The notes under the pieces were generated by a model. The model made no database searches, had not been told where the DNA came from, and saw only the letters and a list, made by a program, of their open reading frames with translations. Below, in pieces: positions 11,422-21,106 of a stretch of 64,000 nucleotides of DNA (positions are counted from its first letter, which is position 1; every line of letters starts with the position of its first letter). The translations under genes and the position numbers were made by a program. The stretch lies in NCBI GenBank assembly GCA_027924585.1, contig BSBM01000436.1:11299001-11363000 (forward strand), written 5' to 3'. The stretch comes from Larix kaempferi (lineage: Eukaryota; Streptophyta; Pinopsida; Pinales; Pinaceae).

Positions 11422-12027
11422 CTTCAGGAGATTGATTATTTGTTAGCTAGTCACAACTTGTTTCGATTGAAAAAAATATACTATTTTCCAGGATATTGCT
11501 TGTTTGATGCACTTGTCAGCTTACTGCACTTTTGGTTTACATCCACTTAAATAAGACAAGAGATAGTGAACCACTTTAAAGCTATTCTAGATCATCAAGA
11601 TCCCAAAGCTCTTCATTCAATGAAGACAGAGTTGACTACTAGTTTCCTACAATATTTGCACCATGTATAGAATGCAAATTCATATTTGCACAATATGTCT
11701 TTATCTACATCATGCCTTCATGAATCTTCTGAACTTGGCCTATGGGGTGATATTATTTTTATCAAATGGTTTTCGAATTGGTTGAAAATCCTAGTTTTTT
11801 CTTATTCATATGATAAAGGAACAAAGTATCTATCCTTCAATACTCATAGTGATGCATATGAATATAATATTATGTTCCATGATCAAGTTACATCATGTAG
11901 CCACTTTGAATTACTCTTGTTATTAAGATCAAGTGAACACATAGGGTTTCTTCCAAAAGAAACAACCCAATGTGGGATTTCAACTCATTTCCCTACTGGT
12001 CAGGTAGACATTTTGCCTATATATTGA
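11422..12027 (+). pseudogene. OTU-like cysteine protease domain, decayed
   Basis: The frame reads EIDYLLASHNLFRLKK, then GYCLFDALVSLL (11491-11526), matching the G-[DN]-C-L-F-x-A-[LI] catalytic Cys block of OTU peptidases. About 130 residues later comes the block YNIMFHDQVTSCSHFELLL, matching the C-terminal S-H-[FY]-E-L block with the catalytic His. Between them SSELGLWGDIIFIKWFSNWL fits the usual W-G-x-x-x-x-I-x-x-x-[AS] helix. Two stops (TAA near 11548, TAG near 11668) break the frame. The residue before Cys is Tyr instead of the usual Asp or Asn. OTU enzymes cleave ubiquitin-type isopeptide bonds and are found in some Helitron/Helentron proteins. A stand-alone OTU gene is the alternative, but the downstream blocks argue for a transposon. 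Confidence 0.6.
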
Positions 12028-13082
12028 ACATGTTATGTTGAAACAAGATCTCTATACTCTTGAAATTGATTTCAACAATTTCCTTGACTCATTGTTTCCA
12101 TCAACATGCACATGGATTCCCTATGTCGATGTGCCATCTTTGCGAATCGAAATTGCACAAAATTTTTGAAATAGCTATAATGTACATGAAATCAGGGAAA
12201 GAAACTTTGTCGCAAAGTATCTAGAAGGAACGCGAAATGTAATGCTAATTGGAAAGGATATATTGTCAATTTTACTATGCCAAACAAACATGTAAAAATA
12301 TAAGGAAATGGTTTCATGTTCCAATGGTTATGTCAATTCTTTGGCATCCACATTTATGTTTCCACCATTGAATCACAAATAATAGATAGAATATTCTATT
12401 CAACATGCGGTTCTTCAAAGATACTTTATCTGATGCATATTTCTATTAGTGATTCGCATAATCATTTTTTTCCATTGGTTCCAAAGAAACCTATTGTAGC
12501 TCCAATGCAAACACTTTTGCAAGACATTAATACTTCTTCCCAAATGAAATTAGACATAGATTCAAGAAACATTTTCTCTATACAAAAAAAATCTGACATT
12601 GAAGTAAAAAAAAAACATTGAATATGTTGTTCTTCCATCCTATGGGCCTATGGACAAAAGACATAGCAAAAAACAAAACAATGATACAATAGAAACAAAA
12701 TGTCTAGTATCATAAAGATACAAATGTATAAAGAACAAAAATGTATTATTTTTGAGTTATTATAAAAAAAATTAAAATTTTGCGACATCTAAAATATGAG
12801 ATAAGACAACATGGCATTGGCATATTGCAAAGGAAAAAGAAATCTGCAAAAATGAGAATGTCAATTACTACATATTTAGATTCGATCGAGGATACACCCA
12901 CTAATGCATGCATTGTATGTGAACAAATAAAATTTAATATACCTTGATATCGTTGATAGTACAACAATGTTGAACATGTCATGTTCCATTTCCGACAATG
13001 GTTCAATAGCTGTTGAAGCACCCCAAAAATTATTGAAAAAATGCAACAGATCCCTCTGCAACTAGGAAATGCATGCATTCAT
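12028..13082 (+). pseudogene. Linker region of the Helitron-like ORF
   Basis: The same frame as the OTU block continues with an open stretch at 12316-12621 (101 codons, MFQWLCQFFGIHIYV to DIEVKKKH) and scattered stops elsewhere. PLVPKKPIVAPMQTLLQDIN is the most protein-like part. I recognise no domain. The minus-strand ORFs at 12746-13078 and 12876-13061 overlap here and are taken as shadows. Confidence 0.35.
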
Positions 13083-13700
13083 AGTACCTTCTCAAATATA
13101 TCCTAACACTAAACTACAACATGTGCCAACAATGATCCCCTTGGAATAAATATTGGTGTCACTGACAATTACAATTGCGGAAATTAGGATACAAAATTTT
13201 ATTAATGCACCTACAAACTTGGACAGAATTCAAACAACATTTCCTAGAAGCTTGTTGGATTCAATGTTATTTGTTGTCATGCAAAAAAGAAAACTTGAGT
13301 ACATAAATGCATATTTATCAGTCAAAGTTCAACCACGAAATATTGTGCTTGCTTTACATGAATTGTCCAAGGCTCCAATTTACATATCCAATGGTGTCGT
13401 GATCAATAATTAGTTTGAACAAATATTCAATGAATATAAGAAAAAACATAGTTCTGATGCAATGAACATCAAATTCCTTGATTCCATTGAGGAGGAATAG
13501 GCCCAGAACTTGTCTCTGAAACAATGGGCCATGGCTATAGACAAGGACTTCTAATAGATGAAATGGATAATAAAGTAATGCAAATTGCACCTTCTAAAGG
13601 GTTTCACCCACTAGAAATATTCAAGACACATTTTATGAAGAACTTAATTTCCTAGTACTCTTTTATGGATATGATCAATCTCCTGCCATTACGAATCGAT
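13083..13700 (+). pseudogene. DUF6570-like pre-Rep region of a Helitron-type protein
   Basis: The frame reads IQTTFPRSLLDSMLFVVMQ followed by VQPRNIVLALHELSKAPIYI and SNGVVINN (13225-13413). Proteins of the Helitron/PIF1 class carry, at this place, a 'x-x-LP-...-IVVR' strand, then 'VRR-x-x-V-x-x-AL-x-x-L-x-x-NN-P-x-Y-x-x-V-x-IN'. The spacing and hydrophobic pattern agree, though identity is low. The block is open for 87 codons (13153-13413). After a TAG it continues EQIFNEYKKKH and QNLSLKQWAMAIDKDF with more stops. It shares the frame of the OTU block, which supports one original polyprotein. Confidence 0.4.
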
Positions 13701-13729
13701 TTACTTAAAAACAAATATAAAAGTGGGAG

Positions 13730-14034
13730 ATGTCACATGATACTAAAAAAATGTCCACCCATAAATCAAACATTTTCTTTAAAGTAGTACGAGTTCTAAT
13801 TAACCATGTTTCAAGCTCCACATGGATTTCAATGCGAAATGGAGAGCTAAAAGGGAAAAAACTAGTTGTGAAGAATGTGAAGTAAAGAAAGAACCTTGAA
13901 AAAATATTGAAATCACTAATTGTCGATTTCTCCCTGAAAAGCATACACACATCTCCTGATTACTTTGAACAAATAAGAAAATATGTCAATGATACAACAA
14001 CTTGGCCCATCAACATTCTTCACCACTTGTACTA
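13730..14034 (+). pseudogene. Helitron-like N-terminal Rep entry region, truncated
   Basis: From 13730 the frame (modulo 3 = 2) reads 101 codons with a single TAA near 13880. VSSSTWISMRNGELKG is followed by NLEKILKSLIVDF and HTSPDYFEQIRKYVND. Helitron-like N domains have a serine-basic 'SxxISxRKG..' strand followed by 'x-x-TP-x-YW/F-x-x-x-K-x-x-x-x-A-M-I-R-Q-L-G'. The SPDYFEQIRK match is the best part; the AMIRQLG block is not preserved. The stop at 14033-14035 coincides with the start of the copia A relic, so the rest was lost or lies elsewhere. Confidence 0.4.
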
Positions 14035-14035
14035 G

Positions 14036-15040
14036 TGTTGAGCATATGTAGCTTCCATTCTTGAGAAGTTGTCCCTTGCCATTGTTTTGTAAATATGTTT
14101 TCCAACTTATCTTCATTTCTACAAAATTCTAAGCAAAATTCTTTGTTATTTACCAATTCTCCGATGAAATCATACATAGTGTCAATATGCTTGGTTCTTT
14201 TGTGGTACACATGGTTCTTTGATAGTGTAATAGACGAGTTATTGTCGCAGTAAATTGTTGTGGGTTCTTCCTAAGTTTGTGACACATCCTTTAACATACT
14301 GCGCATCCAAACAACTTGACATGCAATGCTTGTAGCTGCGACATACTTTGCTTCTACCGATGACAGAGTTAAAATGGACTATTTCTTTGATTCCCATGAC
14401 ACTAATCCTATACGAAAATGAAATGTATACTCTGATGTGATTTTCCTATCATCGATGCTTCCTGCGCAATCACTATCAATGCATCCAAGAAATATGAAAT
14501 TTTTTGAATTTGAGTACTGAATGCCAAAATATTTTGTGCCACTTACATACCATTCGAATTCTTTTATTTTCTTGCCAGTGTGAGTCTTTTGGATACTCCA
14601 TGAACCTTGAGATAAAAATTACTCCATACGTTATATATGGCCTTTTCCCAATAAGATACATAAGTCTTCCAACCAGCCTTTTGAACAGTGTGGGATCGAC
14701 ATTTGATCCATCATCTCTCTTGCTTAATTTCAGTCCTGTTATTACCGATGTTGGGGAAGATTTACAATTTACCATATTGAACCTTTTCAAGACTTCTTTT
14801 GCATGTTTGGATTGAGATATGAATATACCATCTTTGGATTGATGGATTTCAATGCCCAACAAATATCTCATAAGACCCAAATCAGTCATTTCAAATTCAT
14901 TCTCCATGACTGCTTTAAAATATTCTATGCCGAAATTACTAGTAAATATTAAATCTTCAACATATAAGAAGACAATTAGCACGTTACCTTGCTTGTTGAC
15001 TTTGGTGTATAGCGTTGATTCACATTCACTTCTATGAAAT
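14036..15040 (-). pseudogene. Copia copy A: RT C-terminus and RNase H
   Basis: Minus-strand Ty1/copia Pol fragment. It begins at 15040 inside RT (FHRSECES), reads YVEDLIFTSN (the YVDD box with Asp to Glu), EFEMTDLGLMRYLLGIE and HAKEVLKRFNMVNCKSSPT, all typical of copia RT. It runs through a degraded RNase H to KRTKHIDTMYDFI, LEFCRNEDKLENIFT near 14190-14100. The 168-residue stretch 14982-14476 is open. The 5' boundary is the same abrupt junction as copy B. The 3' end (MLNTSTSGEEC, stop near 14037) differs from copies B and C, and no LTR follows. It is the most distal of three related fragments on this strand. Confidence 0.85.
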
Positions 15041-15082
15041 CCATTTTGAGTCTCGGTGCTCTACAACCCAGTATGGGGGAGA
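15041..15082 (-). other. Junction between LTR and truncated RT of copy A
   Basis: The plus strand reads gtctcggtgctctacaaccc, then agtatgggggaga, then the LTR start TGTTGTAACG at 15083. The same junction with two changes lies at 21746-21784. No primer-binding site is recognisable, so the normal leader, gag, protease, integrase and front of RT are deleted here. The tatgggggaga tract looks like a polypurine tract on the wrong strand. Confidence 0.7.
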
Positions 15083-16040
15083 TGTTGTAACGTTTGCTCC
15101 TAGCAAAATAATTAAAAAATTCATGTCAGCTTATAAAATAAAAAATTATGGAAAGTATTTAAAAAAAATCCATGTTGGCTCATAAAATAAAATATTATGA
15201 AAAATAATTAAAAAATCAATGTTTGTTTATAAAATAAAAACTTAAAACTTAAACCCGGATCTATCAATCAAGAGAGATCAAATTTCTTGAGTTTAAATTT
15301 AAAAAAAGAAATGCACCTCAAGAAATTGGATCCCTCTCGGTGCTTGATAGATATGGGTTTAAGATGGATCTATGCTGGTACGTAAAAATTTTCCAATGAG
15401 AAACTCACAACATAGCCCACGATATTTTAGGAAACTATCCTAAATTTATGCGCGGTGATTTTCAAATATTTCACTTTTCACCATTTCACGTCATAATCAA
15501 ACTTAAAAACTTACTTTAATAAGAGGATTTTTTATTCTTTATAAGAAAGAACATTTGAACATGCATGCTCCAGGAAATATGTGCCATAGGTGAAATAGAA
15601 TTTTGCGGAATTAAACAAGGTGAATGCAAATATATTTTATCGAGCAAATCAACTATGATTGCATTTTACACAGAGCTCGTGCTCCCAAGCTTTAACAAAC
15701 TTCTCTTTCACGAGCTTGAGCTCCTGGAATTTCCACCTTTTTCTTCCTCTTGTCCATGCATTTCATTCATCCATATAAAATGACTATGTTTTCTTGTCAA
15801 ATACAAAAACCAGGAAATGGATTCTCTTGGAAGCTATCGAGTAACATGAAAGACTGTAGTTAAATTTCTGAGTGACATCTACCTAAAAAGTTGACTTTTG
15901 AACGACTATGCAACTGCTTAAATAAGATGAGGCATGAGCTCCATATTCTAGTAGTCTGACTGACAAATTGGTTGCCTAAGTGACTAACAGAGCCATCGTA
16001 GACTAGATACGCAATCATCTCATAATTAATATTTTCAACA
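15083..16040 (-). repeat. Copia family C LTR (between copies B and A)
   Basis: The 958-bp segment has ends TGTTG and CAACA and is collinear with 21785-22750. On the minus strand it starts TGTTGAAAATATTAATTATG, preceded by a polypurine tract. It contains AT-rich blocks (15110-15245), a near-palindromic pair of gatctatcaatcaagaga and tctctcggtgcttgatagat sequences around 15260-15365, and no gene. The short plus-strand ORF at 15565-15783 falls inside it and is not supported. Confidence 0.85.
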
Positions 16041-16050
16041 CTCCCCCTTA
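16041..16050 (-). other. Polypurine tract of copia copy B
   Basis: The minus strand reads TAAGGGGGAG immediately before the LTR start TGTTGAAAAT. The same tract is found for copy C at 22751-22760. Confidence 0.8.
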
Positions 16051-16150
16051 GTTATGAGCAGATGGGCATTCTTACAAAAAATTTATATCAAGAATGGAAT
16101 TTAAATGGAACTAACTGAGAGATCTCAGTTGCTTGCAAAATCAATAGCTC

Positions 16151-16517
16151 CTAAAAAACTACGTAGATAGTAGAAGTTGTCCCTTTCCATGGTTTTGTAA
16201 ATATGTCTTCCAACTTATCTTCATTTCTGCAAAATTCTAAGCAAAATTCTTTGTTATTTACCAATTCTCTGATGAAATGATACCTAGAGTCAATATGCTT
16301 GGTTCTTTTGTGGTACACATGGTTCTTTGATAGTGCAATGGCCTATTTATTGTCAGAGTAAATTGTTGTGGGTTCTTCCTAACTCTGTGACACATCCTTT
16401 AACATGATGCGCATCCAAACAACTTGACATGAAACGGTTGTAGCTACGACATACTCTACTTCTACCGATGATAGAGTTACAATGGACTATTTCTTTGATT
16501 TCCATGACACTACTCCT
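16151..16517 (-). pseudogene. Copia copy B: RNase H part (left piece)
   Basis: Minus-strand RNase H of the copia family. It includes a degraded YCRSRVCRSYNRFMSSCLDA-type region, then HHKRTKHIDSRYHFI-like sequence with KEFCLEFC and the terminal FTKPWKGTT-type end near 16190. It is the continuation of 21107-21745 and was split by the insertion at 16518-21106. Joining at the target duplication CTCCT restores collinearity with copy C around 23215. Several stops are present. Confidence 0.8.
16513..16517. repeat. Target-site duplication CTCCT (left)
   Basis: CTCCT at 16513-16517 is repeated at 21107-21111, directly flanking the complete gag-protease element. Copy C (about 23208-23216) has the uninterrupted sequence actcctatacc, which confirms the insertion point. 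Confidence 0.9.
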
Positions 16518-17438
16518 TGTAATAATATGCAATGATATGAAAGTTGTAGAAACTCACAATCCAACTCACAAATATGTTGCAAAGAAGAAGAGAAGGAGAC
16601 ACTCAATGATCACTCATAAACATAGTAGAATAGAACATAATCTCAGTATTATACAATGAATAAGAATGTAAGTGAATGAATACAATAGAACAATAAGGTC
16701 CATAATATAGGATTCGAATAGGCCAAGTAGGGAATTCGAATTCCTAACTCAGAGTGTGTCCTGAATGATAGTGGAGTCATCATCTAGTCAATGTATCAGT
16801 CATCAGAGGTAACAGTCAGTCAACTAAGTCTAACTGAGTGAAGTAGGCACTAACTAAATGAAGGAGGCTTAGTGGAGGGTGCATGAGGATTCTAACTGAG
16901 TGAGGTAGGCATGAACCGAATGAACGAGTCTCAGTGGAGGGCGCATGAGGAGATGACTGGAGTCAGAATGGGCAGACTAGTCTCACTGGAGGTCTATCAG
17001 AGTGAAACAGTCAGTGGGGGAGTCAATCTAGCCTCAAATCAAGGGAGAACTAGGAGATAACTGACTGGTAGGTGAGAAAGGTGCCTAATTGGCTGTGGTA
17101 GGTGAGAAAGGTGCCTAACTGGCTGTGGTAGGTGAGAAAGGAACACTAGCCATGGAAAAGACTGGAGAAGAGCACCTTTGGTAGCTGGGAGGCCCCCTAG
17201 GGGCTGTAGACAGGTTGTGGAGAGCTAGAACCAATCTCTAGGAGCTGGGAGACCCACAATGATGATGACTGGATGCATGCAGCATGCAGTTTTGCATGTA
17301 GGTAAAGAAGAGCTAGAAGCAAGCTCTAAGTGCTGGGGAGACCACCATGAGGATGACTAGATGCATGCAAGTGCATGCAACATGCATATTTGCATGCAAG
17401 AATGAAAAATACAAAATGATGTGGAGAATATTCCAACA
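16518..17438 (-). repeat. TRG 3' LTR
   Basis: It starts TGTAATAATATGC and ends ATTCCAACA on the plus strand, 921 bp, and pairs with 20203-21106. It holds repeated blocks such as 'tgagtgaagtaggc' (16835-16915) and the minisatellite at 17069-17142. The ATGCATG-rich stretch near 17270-17400 is also in the partner. Confidence 0.92.
17069..17142. repeat. 30-bp minisatellite inside TRG LTR
   Basis: The unit taggtgagaaaggtgcctaa plus ctggctgtgg is present twice in full and once in part here, and one unit fewer in the other LTR (about 20753-20800). The copy number changed after insertion. Confidence 0.8.
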
Positions 17439-17450
17439 CCCCCCCGCAAG
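17439..17450 (-). other. TRG polypurine tract
   Basis: The minus strand reads CTTGCGGGGGGG directly before the 3' LTR start TGTTGGAATATTC. This is the expected plus-strand priming site. Confidence 0.85.
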
Positions 17451-17692
17451 ATATACTATGAGGAAATAACTGAAGGATAGGGCCCTGGTAACTAAGACCA
17501 AAGGTCACCCTGTAAAACAACAAGATAGGGCCCTGGTTACTGAGACCAAAGGTCACCCTGTACAATCAATCTAAAATAAAATAAGTGAGGAAAGAGGGAA
17601 AACCCAGTGGGAAGAAATCCCTCCCTCAAAAATAGACTGAAAGTGATAAACTAACATATCATGACTTAACTTTGAAAGAGGCAAGTAACCTT

Positions 17693-18303
17693 CTATAGGA
17701 AGGGTTGATCGATCCAAGATGAACCAAAAATGTGAGAAGGATGAGTCCCTCCATCATGAAAATATGAACTGGTTCTCCGTTGATCAGCTGGATCACCAGA
17801 AGATATGAAAGTAGTGGCTTCCCTTCTTGGAATAGGAGGAAACTTAGTTGAGAGATCATAAGGAACTGAAACTTCCATTTCTTAATCTTTAGCATTTGTT
17901 AGATCTTCAGGTTCTTGTGGGTCTAGATCCAACATTTTCTCTTCATCACAATCTTCTTCTGAATCTGATATGCTATATGTTGAGGACTTGCTCTCTTGAA
18001 AATCACCAACACTTTCAAGTTCTGTATTTGAAACCTCATGAGGAGGAGCAAGGAAAACTGGCTCAACATCACATACAAACTCTGAGTTTGCTTTTTCATG
18101 AAGAAAACATGTGAAGTTGATGTCTCATACTCAGAATCTGAATTGCCACATGATGGAAATTTGTTCTCTTGAAACTCATCACCATTCTCAATCGTTGAAT
18201 CCAAAGACTCATATGAAGAAGCAGATGAAACTGACTCATCATCGTTCCCACCCTCTAAGAATGAAGAAGTGGAAACATAATCATACATGTAACCATGATG
18301 AAC
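17693..18303 (-). pseudogene. TRG acidic repeat region after the protease
   Basis: After one TAG stop at the end of the protease ORF, the same frame continues from about 18303 with SSFLEGGNDDESVSSASSYE and ENGDEFQENKFPSCGNSDSE. A frame change near 18120 leads into a second, similar block: SVGDFQESKSSTYSISDSEE and LDLDPQEPEDLTN, then DLSTKFPPIPRREATTF and FGSSWIDQPFL, ending near 17693. The two acidic blocks look like a duplicated module. The phrase DPQEPED also occurs earlier, near 18485-18465. Integrase would be expected here in a complete copia element, but none of its motifs occur. The stretch is probably intrinsically disordered; its function is unknown. Confidence 0.6.
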
Positions 18304-19420
18304 CTACTTTTGGAGAAGCATGTAAATCTCTGATATCTCTCTTGATCTATTTTTGGTGAGGTCTTTTCCAAAAGAACCAGAACCAGACAAAGATGGAAGA
18401 TCACTAGTGAGTGTAGTGCTGATGGTCCCTTTTTCCTTGGGTTTTGAATCAATAGGTGCCTGATCTTCAGGTTCTTGTGGATCTAGATCTGGCATTCGTA
18501 CTTCTTTAAGAGTCCTCTTTTTATTAGTCTTTTTAGATCTATTTTTTCCTTTCAAGAAAATTTTGCATGTGCCATGAGCAATCTTGCTAATCCTGCTATC
18601 TTCATGAGTGTGAGAGCGAAGATCAGATTCCTTTGAGAGAGGCAATAAGTGTGAGAACTCGCAGAGCTTGGACTCATGATTTTCAATACCTTTTGAAATG
18701 ATTTCCCATGAGACCATGTCTTGTACTTTGACTTCATTTGGAGAGAATATTACTCTCTTGGTCTTTCCAACATGATTCATTTGATATACAGAGAGTAAAT
18801 TTGTTGCAAGAGAAGGAACATAAAGTACATTAGAAAAATGTCTAGAGTTAAGATCAATTCTTCCGATACCTTGAGAAGGAATTTCTGAATCATTTCCCAG
18901 TCTGATGGAAGGGACTTTTGAGCTCCCGAACTTGGAGAAGAGACCTTTGGATGAAGACATGTGTCTTGTGGCTCCTGAATCTATAATAAAAGAAGAATAT
19001 GATGATGCACTTTCCATGAGAGCATGACATCTTTCTTTACCTTCAGATCTAGAAGATTCAGGATCAGGGTCTTTCTTCCTTGTACATGCAGGAACATGAA
19101 GATTGTTCTTCTTGAGTATTTGAGCCATCAAATCTATGGCCTTCTTCATACAAGCACTCTCAGGATGAATGCCTTTAAGACAATAGTTGAAATTTGGTTT
19201 TCTCTTGTGAGAATGCTTGGTCTCTCTAAGGTTTGAAACCCTACGTGACTGATCTGGACTGTTTGTAGGCATTGTATCCTTAAATTTCTTGCCAGAAATA
19301 TTTTTCTTTCCTATATCATTCGCTCTCTCTGCAACTGTAAGGGCTGAATCCAATTTGGGTATGATCATTCCCATTGAAATCAACTTCTCTTCCTCTTGGG
19401 TAAGAGAATGGACAATCGAG
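18304..19420 (-). pseudogene. TRG gag C-terminus and aspartic protease
   Basis: A minus-strand frame of about 360 codons. It starts in the end of Gag (EEEKLISMGMIIPKLDSAL), has a basic stretch and an altered zinc knuckle (NYCLKGIHPESACMKK, with the first Cys replaced), and then the protease. The active site FIIDSGATRHMSSSKGLF (about 18998-18945) keeps Asp-Ser-Gly-Ala. It is followed by GIGRIDLNSRHFSNVLYVP and LATNLLSVYQM, matching the copia protease core. Downstream ESKLCEFSHLLPL and a Lys-rich tail follow. The ORF is open up to a TAG at 18304-18306. It would process the Gag polyprotein in the virus-like particle. It joins the gag ORF through a frameshift near 19420, apparently a mutation because the in-frame gag ending departs from the family pattern. 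Confidence 0.85.
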
Positions 19421-19898
19421 CTGACTGGAAAGTAGAGACAAAAACTGAGAAATTTGCCCCCAACTTTGAGAGAATGGTAAGTATAAGATGCTTATCTTCC
19501 TTCACTGTCTCATATCTTTTCAACTGTTGTATCAAGCTTTTGAACTTGGTGAGAAAGGCATTGATAGAATCGAAGCTGCTAGGACTCAGATATATGAGCT
19601 CATTCTCAGATTTGTGTGCCACCATATCATCCTTTGGCCCAAAGAAAGATTCGAGCTTGTCCCACACCTCTTTCGAAGATGTAAGATCAATGACATGAAA
19701 GTGTAGTTCATCATAAATTGAGAGAAGGAGGAGACCAATTGCTTCATCAAGCTGATCCAAGTACTTGGACTTTTCAACTACACTGGTTGGTTCTACCATC
19801 GTTGCGTTGAGTATTCTGGAGAAGCTCTTGGATCTCATGAAGAGAACCATCTTGGATTTCCACTCAACATAGTTGGAAGATGTAAGATTTAGATCCAT
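19421..19898 (-). pseudogene. TRG copia gag (capsid)
   Basis: The likely start is the Met at 19898 (MDLNLTSSNYVEWKSKM), which agrees with the usual copia Gag opening 'L-x-x-x-NY-x-x-W'; the open frame extends to 19955 without family resemblance. It contains EVWDKLESFFGPKDDMVAHK, NAFLTKFKSLIQQLKRY and LILTILSKLGANFSVFVSTF, the pattern of plant copia Gag (UBN2/retrotran_gag type) domains. The frame breaks near 19420, where the other frame resumes with SLTQEEEKLISMG. The product would form the particle shell. It is nearly intact: one frameshift and no internal stop. Confidence 0.85.
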
Positions 19899-20190
19899 CT
19901 GAACAGAGAAAGTCAATAGTTGAAGAAGATTTCGAATGGGTGAATAAACCTGCAAAACAATAAAAGATGTGCTGACGGAGAATCATACACTTGGACTGAA
20001 CACTACCTTAAGGACACTTGGCACATGGACTAAGTCCTTCACACCTGGCTAGAACTCAATGGATTTCTCTAATGAAATCAAGTAATGGCACCAGGATTTG
20101 CTATAGAAACTCAGAGGCTTCTGGTGCACAAGTGAAAGATAACTGCTCAAAGAAATGATGCAACTGCTGCAATTAGAATAGTTGCTTCCT

Positions 20191-20202
20191 GCTCTGATAC
20201 CA
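20191..20202 (-). other. TRG primer-binding site (initiator Met-tRNA)
   Basis: The minus strand reads TGGTATCAGAGC, a perfect match to the usual plant copia primer site, directly next to the LTR end at 20203. Confidence 0.92.
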
Positions 20203-21106
20203 TGTAATAATATGCAATGATCTGACAGCTGTAGAAACTCACAATCAAACTCACAAATATGTTGCAAAGAAGAAGAGAAGGAGACACTCAATGATCACTC
20301 AAAACACAGTAGAATAGAACATAATATCAGTATTATACAATGAATAAGAATGTAAGTGAATGAATACAATAGAACAATAAGGTGCATAATATAGGATTCG
20401 AATAGGCCAAGTAGGGCTTTCGAATTCCTAACTCAGAGTGTGGCTTGAATGATAGTGGAGTCATCATCCAATCAATGTATCAATCATCAGAGGTAACAGT
20501 CAATCAACTGAGTCTAACTGAGTGAAGTAGGCACTAACTGAATGAAGGAGGATCAGTGGAGGACGCATGAGGACTCGAACTGAGTGAGGTAGACATTAAG
20601 TGAATGAAGGAGGCTCAATGGAGGGCACATGAGGAGCTAACTGGAGTCACAATGGGAAGACTAGTCTCACTGGAGTTCTATCAGGGTGAAAATGTCAGTG
20701 GGGGAGTCAATCTAGCCTCAAATCAAGGAAGAACTGAGAGATAACTGACTGGTAGGTGAGAAAGGTGCCTAACTGGCTGTGGTAGTTGAGAAAGGTGCAC
20801 TAGCCATGCAAAATACTAGAGAAGCATGCCTTTGGTAGCTGGTAGGGCCCCTGGGGGCTGTAGACAGATTGTGGAGAGCTAGAACCAAACTCTAGGAGCT
20901 GGGAGGTCCACCATGATGATGACTAGATGCATGTAGTGGCATGCAAATGCATGTAGCATGTAGGTAAAGAAGATCTAGAAGCAAGCTCTAGGTGCTGGGG
21001 AGACCACCATGATGATGACTGGATGCATGCAATTACATGCAAGTGTAGCATGCAGATCTGCATGCAAGAATGAAAAATACAAAATGATAGGGAGAATAAT
21101 CCAACA
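20203..21106 (-). repeat. TRG 5' LTR
   Basis: It starts TGTAATAATATGC and ends ATCCAACA on the plus strand, 904 bp, and pairs with 16518-17438. The inner end abuts a perfect primer site and the outer end abuts target duplication CTCCT at 21107-21111. Confidence 0.92.

Larger units (their letters stand above)
11380..14034 (+). mobile_element. Helitron-like transposon relic with OTU protease (truncated)
   Basis: Three plus-strand coding blocks appear in the order seen in OTU-bearing Helitron proteins: an OTU-type protease (11422-12027), a pre-Rep region resembling DUF6570 (13083-13700), and the entry of the Helitron-like N/Rep region (13730-14034). The first two share one frame (position modulo 3 = 1); the third is shifted. 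The relic stops abruptly at the copia A end near 14035. The HUH Rep motifs and PIF1-type helicase are absent, so Helitron membership rests on by-eye family resemblance. Confidence 0.5.
16518..21106 (-). mobile_element. TRG: complete copia-type gag-protease-only retrotransposon
   Basis: A 4589-bp minus-strand element with two LTRs of about 0.9 kb, a perfect initiator-Met primer site, a polypurine tract and a 5-bp target duplication. Inside are a copia Gag, a zinc-knuckle remnant, an aspartic protease, and then an acidic Ser/Glu-rich region where integrase and RT would normally be. No integrase, RT or RNase H is found. This matches the class called TR-GAG (terminal-repeat retrotransposons with GAG), extended by a protease. 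The LTRs differ at about 4 of the first 100 bases compared by eye, so it looks younger than G1. Confidence 0.9.

Noticed and set aside
12746-13078. Minus-strand Cys/Phe/Ile-rich ORF of 110 codons
   Set aside because: Antisense to the Helitron-like reading path, which has flanking coding blocks in the same frame.
14036-15040. Independent full insertion of copia copy A
   Set aside because: It lacks LTRs of its own and shares the exact truncation junction with copy B, so it is part of the tandem array.
15565-15783. ORF within the copia LTR
   Set aside because: Not conserved in the collinear LTR at 21785-22750.
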